DNA of 64,000 bases. Source: Lophium mytilinum. Lineage: Eukaryota; Ascomycota; Dothideomycetes; Mytilinidiales; Mytilinidiaceae. A model generated the notes under the pieces. That model saw only the letters and a program-made list of their open reading frames with translations, searched no databases and was not told where the DNA came from. This document shows positions 22,048-35,700 of the stretch, one piece after another; the first letter of the stretch is position 1, and each line of letters begins with the position of its first letter. Position numbers and translations under genes: made by a program. Location of the stretch: the NCBI GenBank assembly GCA_010093605.1, contig MU004187.1, positions 1,790,830-1,854,829 on the forward strand, written 5' to 3'.

Positions 22048-24567
22048 TTAAAAGAAATGCGTGTGAGGTTTGGACTGTTCGTGTACTTCCATCTCCTGAG
22101 ATGCTGTTAGCATGTTGCATTCACGTTGATGAAAGGCGGGGTACGTACCATCTTGAAAGTATTGAGCTCCTCCTTGATTTGCTGTGCGAGAATGGGAGTA
22201 AGACGATTGCAAGTGGCGATGTCTCCTCGTCGGTCGTACTCTGAACTGGACCACGCGTCGTGAAATTGTACACGAGTATTAAAGGAAATATTTCGGTTGC
22301 CGTGTGGCGTGTTGGGTAGGCTTCTTGTGCTTGGGTTGGGCAGACGAGGTCCGCCGGCGAAGTAATCTTCGCCATTGATGTGTACATGGACTGAGCGAGC
22401 CGGGTCGTCAATTGGTGTGCTAGGCGCACTCGACTTCGGCGTATCTGTTGGTAGGGCGACATCCGCGGGTCGAACAACAGGTGACTGAACTGGTGAGCCA
22501 GTTCCTTTCCCTAGACACTGTTAGTGGTATCTTCGAAACGGAGAAACAGAAGACCTACGCTTGAGGATGCCCTTCTTCATAGAAGAGAGTACTTCTGCGC
22601 GTTCCCTCTCACCGCCAATAATGCTCTTCCTGGACCAGGCGTCGGCATTTGGGCCGTTTCCACTGGACGAACCCGGAGCGTCAGGGATACCGGCGCGAGC
22701 AGCATCCAGAGAGTTTCTTTCCAACTTGGGATAGCCAGTGCCGCCACCGGCTTGGTCATGAGGGTTAGCATTGACGTTAACCTTCTCCCTCTCAGCTTCG
22801 ACTGTCACCATCGAGACTTGCCCTACACTTGGCTGCGTTACAGCGCTGTCCGCTGCAGGCACCCCAATGACCGACTTCGGACGGAATAGACCCTTTATCG
22901 AGCGACTTCCCCGTTTCATGTTACTGCCCATCTTCCGAAGCATGATAGACGCAGAAGAGGCGGTAGATGAGATGGACAGATTATCCGTGGAACCGGAAAA
23001 CCCGCCCTGTCCAGAGTAGATTCCTGCACCAATGCCAGCCGCTTCCTGCTTGGCAGCAATAGCATCATGCTCTGCCTCCATGTCATCCTGGTATCTCTCC
23101 TTTCGTAGTCTTGCACGCTCCGCCGACAGGTTGTTCTCGGCAGAGGCCCTCCGGAGCTCTGCAGCGCTTCCAAACGAGAAGGCTCGCCGTAGCCGGGACT
23201 TCATGCCTTTGTTTGCCTCCTTGTCATTCAAGGCGGTCAACTGTTGAACAGCTGCGCTTGGTGTAGAGCTCGGTGCGGTAGCCTTGGACAGACTGGTTGC
23301 GTCATTGTCGGCAGCAGTGATTGGTTTGGAGAGTGGGGATGGAGTAGCAACGCGTTTTGTCTCGGTCGGACCGCGCGACGAGGGATTCGCCGTGTGGGGT
23401 CGGGCATTGGACGTTGTAGAGGGCCCATGATTAGATCCACGGGAGGCGGCAGAGTCTCTCCTAGCCTGTTTGAATGTCAGCAGGTCAACTACATGCACAA
23501 TGTGATCCGACACTTACAGATACTGGACGAGTGGGAGTGCTATTGGAAGCAGCACTACCACCGCTACCATGGCGCTCATGGCTGGATCCAGGACGGCTGG
23601 AACCCATCTGAGGTTTTGCTTCTTGAACAACTGGCCGCTTAGGGGAAACAGCACCAGTTGTCGGTCTCTGGTTGGATCCGGTCGCCGAAGCCTTGTACGC
23701 CAAAGCATTGGCCTCGAATCCACCTAGGCTTCGCCTCCTATAACGCTTGGCTGCGTCGGAAGAGCTCTCACGACCAATTTGCATGTCATCAGCACTATTA
23801 GCCCGGTTATGGGAAGGGCGACTCTGTGCATTGGGATTGGCGGTCGTGAAAGGCGGCACGTTGGCGAGCCGCGAGCCAGGAGGCACTATCAATGGGTTAG
23901 GTAGTTGCGGAGCCTGGTTGGGCGTCGAGCTGCCGGTAATGGTGCTGTTGCTCGAGTCCGCCCGTCGGGGTCCTCCACGGCGATATCGATCAGCCAACGG
24001 CTTCACTGGTGTGTCGAAAGACGACGAAAAGGACAAGTCCGGCACGGATGTGGAAATGCTGATGGCCGAGACAGAGTGTGTCTCCATCATTGACCTTCGA
24101 ACCATGTCATCATTGGCCCTTCCTGGCATTGTCCTCTGATTGGACAGGGCCGTGTCGTCTTTCGACGCGTACGGCTGTGCAGGTACAGATCGATTCGACG
24201 ACGAAGTGGAGATAGTCGAGTCGGAGGAGGATGACGGGTGTGAAGGATGGCCGAGTTTGGAAGCGTTCGGCGTTTGGAAAGTAGGCTGGCCGTAAATGTT
24301 GCCCGGGGCCGACGACGTCCGATTTGCTTCCTGACGCAGAGGTGGAGTGCTCTGAAACGCGTAGGCTGCTATGGGAGCAGAGGAAGCCCCCCGGTAGCCG
24401 GTGCCTCCAGTCTGTGTGTTGTAGAGATGGCTCCGCGGCATCTGGGCTGACCGGGACTGTTGGTGATGGGGTTGGGAGTTGTTGTTGTTCTGGAAGGCAT
24501 CGGCGGGAGTGTGCAGCATCGTGATGGAGCCAGATGTTTGAACAATTGGCGCCAGTACCTGAGCCAT
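22048..24567 (-). CDS. BNI4: Bud-neck protein Bni4 homologue
   Basis: Four exons: 24567-23518, 23465-22559, 22510-22149 and 22095-22048; introns 52, 48 and 53 nt. The product has 788 residues. Most of it is disordered and rich in Ser/Pro/Asn/Gln. The C-terminal end holds the recognised module: TRVQFHDAW (an RVxF docking site for protein phosphatase 1, near residue 732), then SSEYDRRGDIATCNRLTP, LAQQIKEELNTFKME and a final PHTHFF. In yeast, Bni4 links chitin synthase III (via Skt5) and Glc7/PP1 to the septin ring at the bud neck; the fungal homologue should act in septation and wall growth. The ATG at 24567 gives MAQVLAPIVQTSG, close to related starts. A block rich in Arg/Glu (ERARLRKERYQDDMEAE) in exon 2 probably forms a helix. 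Confidence 0.92.
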
Positions 24568-27500
24568 CGGTCCTTGCACAGTGTCGTGGGGAAATCTCTT
24601 GCGGGAAGAGCCTGGTGGTGGTGGGAAGAGGGAGAAGGCGAAGACGAAAGCTGGTTCACGAGCAACGAGTCAGCAATAAGGCCAGAGGGCGAGCAAAGAC
24701 ACTGGACAGCAGCAAGCAATGAATGATGTGAAGGTGAATGGGTTGCACGGCGGGAGGGCGGACGAAGGACGGTGTGGCCAGGGATTGAGGTGAGTGAGGC
24801 AGGGCTGTCTCGAACTGGCGGGTGAGAATACGTACCCCTTTCGCTCAGCGGCCGTCTCTCGCGGACGCAGTATTAAAAGAAGAGGCGTGCAATGCAAAGC
24901 AGCAACGGGCTAATAAAACAGAATGTAGAATGCAACGGCGTCTGAGGGCGACGGACAGGGTCGCTTCGATGGACTTCGCAGCTGGCAGCGCGTACCAGAC
25001 AGGCCTCCCGTGAGGCAATGCAGGCCGTCAAGTCTGCATTGGCGAGCGGACGGGTTCAATCAATGTCGAGGTGCTCGACGGGCAGGACGCCTGTGGTGAT
25101 GCAGCGGCGGGAGGTGGAAGAGAAGAGCAAAGAATAGGGTGAGTCTCGCAGTGGACGGCTGGCCTGGAGAATGGGAGTGGACGAGACGGGGGACGCTGAA
25201 GACGGGCTAGTGCCAGCGTGAAAGCGGCGTAGTCCGTGCACCATGCCCAGTGCCCAGTGCGCGGCCAGGAGAAGTCTTGATAGCACTGCAGACATATTCA
25301 CGCTTCCTCCACCAGAGTTGCTGGCCTTCACCGAGCGACCAGATGGTGAGTGCTCTCAGCTGCCTGGCCGTGCCTCCCAATGCTCCCGAGCTTGCTGCTG
25401 CCCGGCCTCCCGCGGTCTCCTGCACTGCATCTTGCGAGGACTGGGCATCACGGCATCTGGCAACGTCCCTGGTCACTCTGGTGCTACATATCCTCAGGGC
25501 TCGCTCCGTCCCATGCCTCCCCGAGCGCAGCCCCGCCTCTCATGCCTGGATGCATAGCAACGGGTCACGGCAGCCTTGCTTCTGCGGCCGCTCGCTGGGT
25601 GCTGTGGGTGCGGTGGGCATTGCGAGTGCATGCCAGTGCCGCATCCGAGCAACGAGCAGCACGCATTCCGCGCCTGGCAAAAAACAAACCTTGGAGGATG
25701 GTTGCGGTGTGAGCGGCGAGGCAGAGTGCATGTGCAAGCCAGGACGAATCAGCGGGTGCTCCGCGAAAGCCTCCTTCGGCGCGTCGCCAGAGCAGAGCAT
25801 TTCGGCCACTCGCTGCCCCAGCCTGGCACCTCCCGCCGCCTCTCCGGCAAGTGCGGCTGATGGCGTGCCCTGCGAGAACCGCCGTCTGGGCAATACGAGC
25901 ACGCAGGGCTGGTGGTTGTTCAGTGATAAGGTCGAGTCGTCCTGCATGCTACCCCGCCGCCGCTATGGATGCCATGATTGCTATGACCTCTCCACAGTTG
26001 TCGCAATCCAGTTTTCTATGTAGACCGCTACGCAGGATACGCTGCCACGCCGAACGAAGTCCACACCGCGGAGACGGCTCCTCGACCTAGAGCGCGGCCT
26101 TCCCGCAGCGAGAAGGTGAAGCTGGCGGGCCGCGAGCGAGATTGGTGGGCGAGTGTGAAACGGCCACCCTTGGCAGATAGCGTCACGGGCAGGCCAAATT
26201 GTGGGGGACCGGGATTGGAAATAGATGGCCTCATCCTGGCGGCCGTGCGTGGTGTTGAGAAGATTGCAGCCAGGAGGCTCCCGGGGCGCTGCGAGGGCGA
26301 AACCTCGATACGCATGGCGACAGTGAGATTTCCAGGACCCCTCCGATAAGTGTAGCACGACGGGCCCTCCAACCCCTCCCTCATCTGCACGCTGGCCGCG
26401 GCAAAAACAAAACGAGCGAATCCATGGCAAGGGATCCCGTTCCGCCCAGCCTGACGATGCCCGTAGTCCCTCGACGATCTCCAGATCGACCAGGGGTGCG
26501 AATCATCGAGCTCTCGAGAACCAGACCCTGAGATTTCAGTGCGTTCGTCCCTTGAAGTCTGCATCGGCCGTCTTCTTAACTTGACAGCACCACTCAGTCC
26601 TCGGAATTGCACGCCGACTCCTCCGCGTCCCACCAAGCACGTCGCCTGTGGTCGGCCGCCCGCACCACTGCCGTGGAACCGTATCGGGCAGGGAACGTCT
26701 TCCGGCAGACTGGGAACGGCTCGAACTCTCTGCTCCTTCGATTTTTCTCAATGCGGTCAGTCGAGCCAGGAATGCTGCCATCTTCGTGGCTTGTTAGCTG
26801 TCTGTCCAGTAGTCCTCTGTACCAATGCTGGCGCAAGCATAGGTACGCTGGGAGGCTAACATCGCGACGGCTGCTAGCAGCTCATCAGAACCGCATCCTT
26901 GGATACCACGTCGAGTGGCGAGCAGGCGTTGGACGGGCTGGAACTACCACCTCCATCTCTGCAGCGCCAGCCGCAGCATCTCCACAGTGGCAATTCTCAT
27001 CAGGTAATGGAGCCTACATCGGCACATGTACAAAGGTATCTCTCTCCCCACCACTCAATCAATTCGCTCGGTCTCCACGCCAGCTCCCTGGAGGCTGTTG
27101 AGAACGCACTGCCATGCACTAAATGCGGAGAGTTTTGCCGTTCTACTAGAGGAGGACAGCAGACCGCTCGTTGGCCTGGCAGTGGCACCAACTACGGTGC
27201 TGCAGCCGTTTCAGCGCGCCGGGATGTTGTCGATGTTCTGCATGCTAGTCGCACGCCACAAGATTTCCGAGCGAACCATTCCGCTCCAAGCTTTCTTGGA
27301 CTGACGCGTTCGCCGAGAGCTTGACACGTCTGTAGCATCGCACAATTTTCCACCCGTCTTTGTGCCACTTATAGTATCAGTCTCATTCAGCTGTCACGGC
27401 TTTCACGAGCACCATGGCGAGGGGAACTTTTGCTAGAGCTACTTGGCTCGGGCCGGAGAAAGTGATACCTACCCGGTTTGCGGGCTTGGCATCGCCTGTC

Positions 27501-29009
27501 ATTGTCTCTTATAAGTTTCAGCAGTCTGCAGCCAAATCTCTTCCATTTTAGCTTAGATTTGCTGTCGTACGTCACCCCGAGAGCCGAAAGCAGTGTGCCC
27601 AAAATTGGGTTAGCTGTGGGCCCGCGTTTCAGATTACTCGGATGCCCTTTGATAGGCCACCAGCCGATCACCAGGGTCCATCGCGTCTCGTTATTTCTGG
27701 ACTACACCCTAAACCCGTTGCGGTCCTACCATCAAGGGGCGCCTGTCCTTTCATCTCAGCACTTGCCCGTATATGTTAACGACATCTCCACTGCCCCCCT
27801 GATCGCGGGTCCCAATGGGCACTCTGCCTCTATTATGTCAGACCACAGCTCTGCTCAACTCGGCCGAAGACAGAACGGAGTCCGCGTGAAGATGTTCCGG
27901 GTTACGAAGGATATGATGATCGGACAGCGTCATTTCAGCCTCTCGGTCTCATCAATAAGCCTCAAACTACTCTTCTTCGATCTTGAAAAGGGAGTCAGAA
28001 TCATCAACCTACAGTAGTGCAGACTACGTCTTCCTCTGACGTATCAAAGTATGGAGCACTTTGCGGGGTTTGCACCTGAGACACCCTGTCCCTTGCCTTC
28101 CACAGCTCAATCTTTCAAGAATGTCTCAGTGCAATGTACTCCGCAGGCAGACGTGGTGTGTCCTCATTCTCGCGGTCATTCGTGTTTATCAAATGCTACG
28201 ACATTCACTAGTATGTCCTTCTCCGCTCCTTGCCCTCTTGTTACAATGACTGCCACACCGCCTGCCAAAAAAATTGTTGAACGTTATTGCATCTTCGTTG
28301 AGTAGATCGAACGGGGGACGCCACGTGCCGTTGTGTCACGGTTGACCCGAGATCTGGTACTCCTTTCTTCATCTCACTTCAGCTGCTTCTGTTAGCCCCA
28401 GCATGGCCACGTACTTCAGGCCGCCCATACCGGCGATTGGCTGCGACTTGCATGTCGGGCTGATGTTTTCGAGACATCCACATGGAACTCGTCCACAGCG
28501 TACTCCGAGTACAGATCCACCACGTTGTGGGAACAGGAGGAAGGGCTGCGCAGCAGCATCAGTCACCCTTGTTCTACATATTGTATCACGGGTAGCGGAC
28601 CTTGCTTTCGCCGTTCAGCACGAATATAAGCGAAGAGTTAGCTGATTTCAGTCTAAGTCTTAAGACATTGTGTAGTCCTGAATCGTTCGTCGTCAGCTAC
28701 CCCGAAGCTTCCGCTTGGCTTGCATCCCGTAGTTCTTCCGTTACTCCCGGGTTAGGTGGCAGAACCTCGAACGAAGCATCGCAACCTCAGAAAGTTATTG
28801 CTATTACGTTTACCCGTGAGGTTTTCTTCAATTTTCTACTTAAATCGACCCTTCAGCGTGCACACACTCTGAATAATCACATCATGAGATATATCACAAT
28901 TTTCCAGACGTAGTCAACACCTGATCTTTCAGATCCGGCTGACAAATCGAAACCTTGGTATCTTTCCATCTCCAGTTCCCGTTCTCTCCCAATCTTCTTT
29001 ACGCAGACG
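24568..29009. other. 4.4-kb gene desert upstream of BNI4
   Basis: The first 2.7 kb (to about 27.3 kb) is GC-rich and open in several frames on both strands, but the translations are Cys/Ser/Arg/Ala-rich, mutually overlapping and lack domains. It may hold a long BNI4 promoter and 5' leader. From 27.3 to 29.0 kb the base composition is mixed. A 179-codon frame at 27478-28017 (+) has no recognisable family and I do not call it. I see no long repeat. Confidence 0.5.
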
Positions 29010-29546
29010 TCATGCAACATGCTCCCTTCCCTCCAATCTCTGGTCCGCCAATACAGCCTTCTGAATCACAACGAGAAATGCGAGAAAAGTATTCCCCACT
29101 GTAAGCCCTGTCTCGGCTCTACGCATCGCAACTCCGACTGCGAGCCCGAGCGCGGTGGAGAGTGCCACATTGAGCAATAGGCATGTTCGTACTAGCCGCT
29201 TTCGTGCTTTCCCTCCCCGTTTGGGTAGAGTGCTTGCGCGGCTCGGTAAGAGGGTCAGGCCACTCCAGGTGGGTTGGGTTGTGAGCTTGAACGAGATGTC
29301 GTTGGAGGAGACATTGGCCTCCGTGTCACTCCGGTGAAGGCTTGTTGTGAGTTGGGTAGTGTCATATAGGGGCTCGCTTTTCTCGAAGGTCGTGATAAGG
29401 TTTTGGAGGTAGGTCGCTGTTGCGTCCAGGTTTGGTCCACTTGTGGAGTTCAGTTCACCTATATTACGGATCGAGACGTCTGTGGAATAGGTAATAACAA
29501 GGGACGATGGTATATTCTCCTCGGAAGTGCCAATGGTTCTATTCAT
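29010..29546 (-). CDS. Hypothetical small membrane protein
   Basis: A single-exon frame with ATG at 29546 encodes 178 residues. The first two-thirds is polar with Ser, Thr and Asn. The last third has two hydrophobic segments (LLLNVALSTALGLAVGVAM and TFLAFLVVIQKAVLA) separated by a short RRAETG loop, preceded by basic residues (KRGGKARKRLVR). This suits a protein with two membrane helices near its C terminus. I recognise no family. Confidence 0.5.
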   Translation of the reverse strand: MNRTIGTSEENIPSSLVITYSTDVSIRNIGELNSTSGPNLDATATYLQNLITTFEKSEPLYDTTQLTTSLHRSDTEANVSSNDISFKLTTQPTWSGLTLLPSRASTLPKRGGKARKRLVRTCLLLNVALSTALGLAVGVAMRRAETGLTVGNTFLAFLVVIQKAVLADQRLEGREHVA

Positions 29547-30125
29547 TCTTAGTTCCTGTGAAACAGATAATCTAAGAGATGCAGCATAAATCAGTCAGAC
29601 CTTTGATTCATTCTCGCAGCACTCTTGTTGCTAGTAGTGGAATGGGTGTTTCGTCCCATGATTGTCTTCTCGGGATAGCCTAGAGCTATACATCGCTAAC
29701 GCCACAGACATATTTAGGCACATATCAGTTCTGCCCATTTACTAGAAGGGAGCACAGTATGAAGGGAGAGCACTCAAGCTTTAGTTTTCCGATGTACGCA
29801 CACAGTACTGAGAGCACAAATGTGCGGCTGGGCGCGCAAGTACCCCTGTAGGTCGACATCGTGACCTGCGCATTCTGATTGGTTACTCCACAAGCCACAA
29901 GGCTCGAGGTGCAGCATACCTAGCCTCACGACTTTGATGAGAGCACAACTGTGCCCTGGGAGGCAGCCTTGCGTGGAATTTGGTTTAAGATCCGCAAAGT
30001 CCATTAATATCCGGTCTTTAGCTAGATGCTGCTCTCCAAGAACAAATACAGCAACGACACAATTTGCCTTTTCACAACCAAGAAGAAAGGACTCTTAACT
30101 AGCGGACAGCAACGTTTTCGAAAAT
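29547..30125. other. Divergent intergenic region before the C2H2 gene
   Basis: About 580 bp between divergent starts, presumably two promoters. I see no repeat or RNA gene in it. Confidence 0.4.
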
Positions 30126-32569
30126 ATGACTACTACGCAGTACTCTGCGTGGGTGTGGTCGCCAGAGCATCAGCGCTACTACTGCTACCGCTATGTCAAC
30201 GGCCAGATTGAGTATCTGTGGTCTGGTCAGCAGAGTACGGTAACTGTACCAACAGTACCAACTGTACCAAGACCTGTACCAAGAACTGTACCATCTGTAC
30301 CAACTGTACCTTACGCATTCCAAGGGACTCACACCTCCGGATCTACGAGATATCTAGCATACGGGAACGCGTCCAGCACCATACCAATGTCTATACCCAC
30401 CGACAGAAGATACGAGAAGGTCACCGCTACCGATAAAGAAGACGACGACGACAAGAAGGATGAAAACTCCTATATACGTCACAGGCTTATACAGAGTCGG
30501 CCTACATCATATCAATATGGTTTGCCTTACTCAGGAGGTAATAAACAGGACGAAATGAACACAGCTCGTGCTACGGCTAAGAGCAGCGAGTAAGCACGTT
30601 TCTGGTCCCCAAGACAATACCAATCAACTGATAATCCTCTAGGACCCAGACTTACAGATGCGAGGTTCCCAAGTGCCCTGATACGCATCAGTTCCATTCG
30701 TTGGACGAGTTCCTGGCGCACTTACAAAAGACACACAGCGGCGAGAAAGCGTGCCCTCGTGCATGTACCATTAGAGGATGCGATTACGTTGGGGCTGGAG
30801 ACTTCAACAGTTGTAATGAGTACATAGGACATCTGCGGGATTACCATAGTCCGGTCGCTTATCGTTATGCACAATCGGCTTACACACAACATGGCGCTTA
30901 TCCCCAAGATACATCAGGTAAAGCTAGCGTAATGGACTCCTACCGGCCTTTTGCACACCATCGAACTTCTGAAGGGGGGCGCGATAAGACAGACCCACAG
31001 GCGCAAACCTCAATAGAGCAAATCGATCCCATTGAATCCCTCACTATTTCTACAGCAGGTGCACAGAAGAGAAAAGACAGGGGCGCTAGATCGTCTGAGT
31101 CTCCAGCGTCTGCATCTGACTCCGTATCTGTCTCGTTAGAGACCCCAACTCCCGATGAAACGGACTCGAATAGCGATTTTCAAGATGAGAGGGAAACACT
31201 TTGGATGTCTGACTGGTCAGAAGTCCCGAATACCACTGAAGACGAACAAGACGAGGCGCGGCGACAGCACACAAGTATCATCGCCGAAAAGTTGCTCAGG
31301 GCCTTCGAATCGCAATACGGACTTCCAAAAGGATATTATGCAAGACAGAAGACTGCGCAAGATGGAGGCCATGGAGGAGCGAACGGCACCGCTACTACGG
31401 GACATCAAAAATCTGGAAATACACGCCCAAAGCGGAAGCTAGGTCAAGTCGATCGAAAAGACGCCGCAGATAGCGAAGATGACGAGTGTGAACGGGATCC
31501 AATAAGAGGCAAGGCCCGAAAACTGGGAAGGAAGAAGAGACGATTGCTTCTTGCTTGTCCATTTGGAAAGAAAGACCCACTCCGATATCGTGCATGTTAT
31601 GGACACACGTTGACGAAAATATCGTTTGTCAAGCAGCATCTGTCCAGAAAGCACCAGCTGCCAACATACTGTTCTGTTTGCATGGACACTTTCGATTCTG
31701 AGGAAGCTAGAGACATCCATATAAGAGCCAGGGCTTGCGAAGAAAGACCCCGTGCGCACTTGGAAGGCATAACAAGAGTACAGAAGGAGAAATTGCAGCA
31801 GAGGGTTCCAGCCAAGCTATCAGAAGAGGAACAGTGGTTTACCATTTTCGATATCCTTTTTCCAGAGCATCCCCGGCCGCAGTCAGCATATATCGACGGC
31901 GAGCTCTCAGAAGAGCTCTGTTCATTCCGGGAATTCGCTACAAGCAAAGGCCCAGCCATCGCGTCCCAGTATCTCAGAGACTCTGGTCCAGGAGTACATT
32001 TACAGGATGCTAAGTTATTATGTTTGGTAGACACTGCAGTCCAGGAAGGTTTTTCGGTGATTTTTGACACATGGCTGGAATTCCACCGACAGCAGAGTCA
32101 TGCTAGTACGGAGGCGGAAACACAAACTAGCCCAAGCAGCAGCACCAGACTCCTCGATGAGGCATCATCGTCTGCGCCGTCAAGCGCGGAGAATGCCGAA
32201 TCCAATCAGGATCCTACCCCCGAGTCGGCATTCGATACCAGCACACCACTAGATCTCTCTTTGTACGAAGGCTACGTACCACCCGATGGACAATCTTCAT
32301 CCGCGTTCCCGAGCTTAGACACGGGCGAATCCAATCAGAGTCCTACTCCAGAGTCTGGATTTGATACTGGTACAGCACTGGGTTTCTCGTTGTACGAAGG
32401 CACTATACCTGACAATGGATCGGAAGATGTAGTTGCCACGGAACTTCACTGCGATCCTACAGATGGGACGAACAATATTCCGGATTTCCAGGACCTAGAA
32501 GGAGGTCCCAAGGAATGGTTTGAGTCTGCTGTGAACTGGGAGGGTGAACAGTTCTTGGATTTCTCTTGA
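30126..32569 (+). CDS. Fungal C2H2-type zinc-finger protein
   Basis: Two exons, 30126-30589 and 30643-32569 (53-nt intron; GTAAGC..CTCTAG), give 796 residues. The N terminus (YSAWVWSPEHQRYYCYRYV) resembles an aromatic WW/OCRE-like segment that often begins such proteins. A VP(T/R/S) tripeptide repeat follows. Around the splice junction is a C2H2 finger, CEVPKCPDTHQFHSLDEFLA then HLQKTH, and another Cys/His set follows (RACTIRGCDY to HLRDYH). A second module in the middle has the fungal family core LLACPFGKKDP, then VKQHLSRKH and YCSVCMDTF, followed by LSEEEQWFTIFDILFP. The acidic C-terminal third contains two similar 43-codon units (ESNQDPTPESAFDT and ESNQSPTPESGFDT) and may be a transactivation region. 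The role, probably nuclear, is inferred. Confidence 0.85.
30246..30311 (+). repeat. Coding microsatellite-like GTACCA(ACT) repeat
   Basis: Within exon 1 of the C2H2 gene, GTACCA recurs with third triplets ACA, ACT, AGA or TCT, encoding Val-Pro-Thr/Arg/Ser units in frame. It is likely length-variable between strains. Confidence 0.8.
32195..32430 (+). repeat. Coding tandem duplication, 129-bp period
   Basis: Two in-frame units starting at 32195 and 32324 (GCCGAATCCAATCAG and GGCGAATCCAATCAG) encode similar blocks ending in DLSLYEG and GFSLYEG. They lie in the acidic C-terminal part of the C2H2 protein. Confidence 0.8.
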
Positions 32570-32728
32570 TTAAGTTATCATGTACATGATCACGACCGTT
32601 CCGAGTTGGCTTAAGAGCTTAGCTAGACATTTTCAATGTGTTTTTGCGCCGAGGGCAGTTACATGAGACGATAGGTCTTTGTAGCACCCGGATGGAGCTA
32701 CGGTGAATGATTATTGACCTGTTTCAAC

Positions 32729-35700
32729 TTAATCTTCATCGCTTTCTGGATCCTCCGGTGATATCAATCCTGCAACAGACACCGTAGCCCCAGCCCTCGC
32801 CTCCTCAAATTCTTCAAATGCCTCCTCCAGGTCCACATGCACTCTCAGCTCCTCCTCGCCGAGAACGTTGTAGACCCCTCTCAACTCCTGAAACGTCAAC
32901 ATCTCCGTCAAATGACTGAACGCCAGCATCATATAGGGCTTGCACCACGGTAGCCGCGTCAGCCCACGAAAGAAGACCTTTTTCGCACGATCATCCGGCT
33001 CCAAACTCTTCGCTTTAGCCTTCTTGCTCTGCACGGCCACCTCACTGCTAGGCTTGCGCTGCGCGACCTCGAATAGGACATACGAGGTCCAGAGCGCCTG
33101 ACTGTTCCTCCCGCAATCGCTCTCAACCGCCTTCTCAAAGGTTGCGCGTACCGAATGCGCGGTGGAACCTAAAGCCTCGCCCCGGTTCATCTCGGAGAAA
33201 ATCGCGAATGCCCAGCCAACGACGCTAGGCGCTTGACCACGGCTTCCCCCGTGCCGGAGAACAACGTCGCTCATGATCGCGCGGACGCGGCCGTCGATGC
33301 GGAAGCGGGATTCATTGGCGGCGTAGATACTCAGGAGTAACGTGTTGTTCGGAAACAGCTCTACGCTTTGGGCAAGTTTTGCGCGGATAAGAGACGGCTT
33401 GAAAGAGTGAGATTGGGATGCGTGGTATGCGAGGAGACGAGCTTGCGCCTGGTGATGGAGTTCTGCGGCAGGCGATGTGGAGATGTCTCGTTTGTCGAAG
33501 GCTTTTGAGGCGTCGTGGTAGATTGCCAAAGCAGCATCAATGTCGAACTTATTCAGGAGGTAAGATAGGAGAGCGTCACAGGATACGTAGAGTACGAAGC
33601 TGGCATATCGGGCGGTTAACAAGCAGTGGTCGCGCCCGTCTCTGAGGATCTATTGAAGGTCAGCCCTGTCGAATATCGTCATCATATGCTTTCTAAGAGA
33701 CTTAGAAAAGACTCGCATTCTTAGTTCTTAGCGTGTCAGCCGCAGAGAGGTCCAAAACATCAAAATTAGCACCTGGTCGTGCTGTAGGCTTTTCATTCCC
33801 TATCGACGTGACTCGATGAGCTGCCGACGCCACGTCCCCATGATCAAGAGCCTCCCATATCCATGTATGCCATAGAAGAATGTTGTCACGTTGCGCAACG
33901 TCGGGCAAACTCTTGACCTTCTCAAGTGCTGTGCAAAAGACAAAATCTGAAGTCTCGGTAGCTCCAGTTCTTGCTTCGATTAATGCATAAACGTTCCATA
34001 AGCGAAGGCTGGTAGGTCGCTTCTTCAGCAACTGCTTAGCGCTTTTTCGGGCACTATTTGATCTGATTAGTAGTAAACAATGACGCATGAAGGTATTGGA
34101 ACTCACGTGTCTGGGAAATGTTGCTGCTCGAAAGCTAGATAGTATTCTGCAACTCGATCATCCGCGGAAGTTGCGGCTAATTGCTTGAGAGCTCGGCGAA
34201 TGAAACCCAAATCTGTCAGATGGTACTTTTGCTGAAATGCATCCTCGAATAAAGAGCCTGTGGTCATCTGCAGGGACTTCATTGAGAAATCCGAGAAAGC
34301 TCTCAAGGATATCGAGAAGCCGCCTGTCGTTTGGGGTTCATCATTGGCAGGAAGAGATGATCTCTCGCGTGGACTAGTTTCGATAGCTTCATCCCGAAGG
34401 AAGGAATCTTGCCACCAATACTGGCGCTCGGATGTGCTCTCAAATGACAATGGCGGCAGATGCCAAAAGCAAAGGAATGCTTCAATCAGTGCATCGTGAG
34501 GAAAATTGTCGGGGAGGAGCGACAAGAACTCTTGGATATCTGAGAATAGTATCAGGTGGAAAGGGTCGTCATCTCCACAATCGTCCGCAGTGCGACCAGG
34601 AAGTCTAAGTGCGGCCATGTGCTCGTCTTCCAAGACCGAGAAGTCGTCGAAAACCCTCAGAGAGGGCACAATAGTTCGAAAGCTCAGTACCACAGACTCC
34701 GGTACTGGTGTTTGAAGGGCATCGAACTTATTCCAGCCCTTGGCATCCACCTCCCCGATGCGCGACACCTCGCTTTCCCAGAACTCCTCAAAACTACTAA
34801 GAAGTCCGCTTGGATCTACTGTCCCTTGATTTTTGCTCGGTCTAAACATGTGGTGCTCGAGGAGCGCTTGCCAAATAGCCACACCGTGCTCATGGTACCC
34901 AGCTTCCTTCGCCAAGCTTGCGAGTCGCAGTAGAACGTAGACCTGGATTTCTACCAAGGTGGTCCATGAGGGACCTCCCACTGGCGTTGCGTCTCGAGCC
35001 TTGGCAAGCATTTCCAAGCAGGTTCGGAACGTTCCGCGACAGTTTTCGTATTTGAAGTCCACAAAATTGGTTTGGGCGAAGTCAAGATAATTGGTCCACA
35101 ACTCTACACTATCTGGGTATTCATTAAGTGTCTCCTGCCATCGTCTAGCAAGCTGCTTCGATTCCCAGTAGTGTTTACCCTCGTTCATAAGCCCGATGAC
35201 GAGTTGCACGCGGTCTTGCTTAACGCGAATTTCTCGCAGTGCCTGCGTGTATATTGAAATTCGAATGTCTGCAATGTTTCTACGTTCTGAAGCACTAGGC
35301 TCTCGGGAGGGATATGGGCGACCTAGGAGCACCATGTCTTGTTGATGGTCAATTAGTTTCAACCAAGCTTGCAGATCGCGAGGCGCCTCTTTCGTGTGAC
35401 TGGATAGAGCTGCATTCTTCAGTCGGATCTCTTCTTCAGAATTTGCGGACCCTGCATGGTCCTGGTTTGACTGATCCGACTGATACTCCAGGTCAGAGTC
35501 TGCTGGATGGGCGCTTGCTTTGGCCTGGCCTTCAATGGAGCGATAGTCAACGGTGTCTTCATGTGGCAAGCCTGGTGATTCGGAGCCTCGCTTCCGTTTC
35601 TTGTTTGACTTCATGGAAATATAATCTAGGCTGCTGTTTAGGCGCTTGTCTTCTGCATCTGGTCGTATGAGTCGTAGGACCCGTGGCTCTTTACTTGGCT

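Noticed and set aside
25250-26023. 257-codon rightward frame upstream of BNI4
   Set aside because: Cys/Ser/Ala-rich chance frame with equally long overlapping frames; no family recognised.
27478-28017. 179-codon rightward frame
   Set aside because: Reasonable length but no recognisable motif or splice support; left uncalled.
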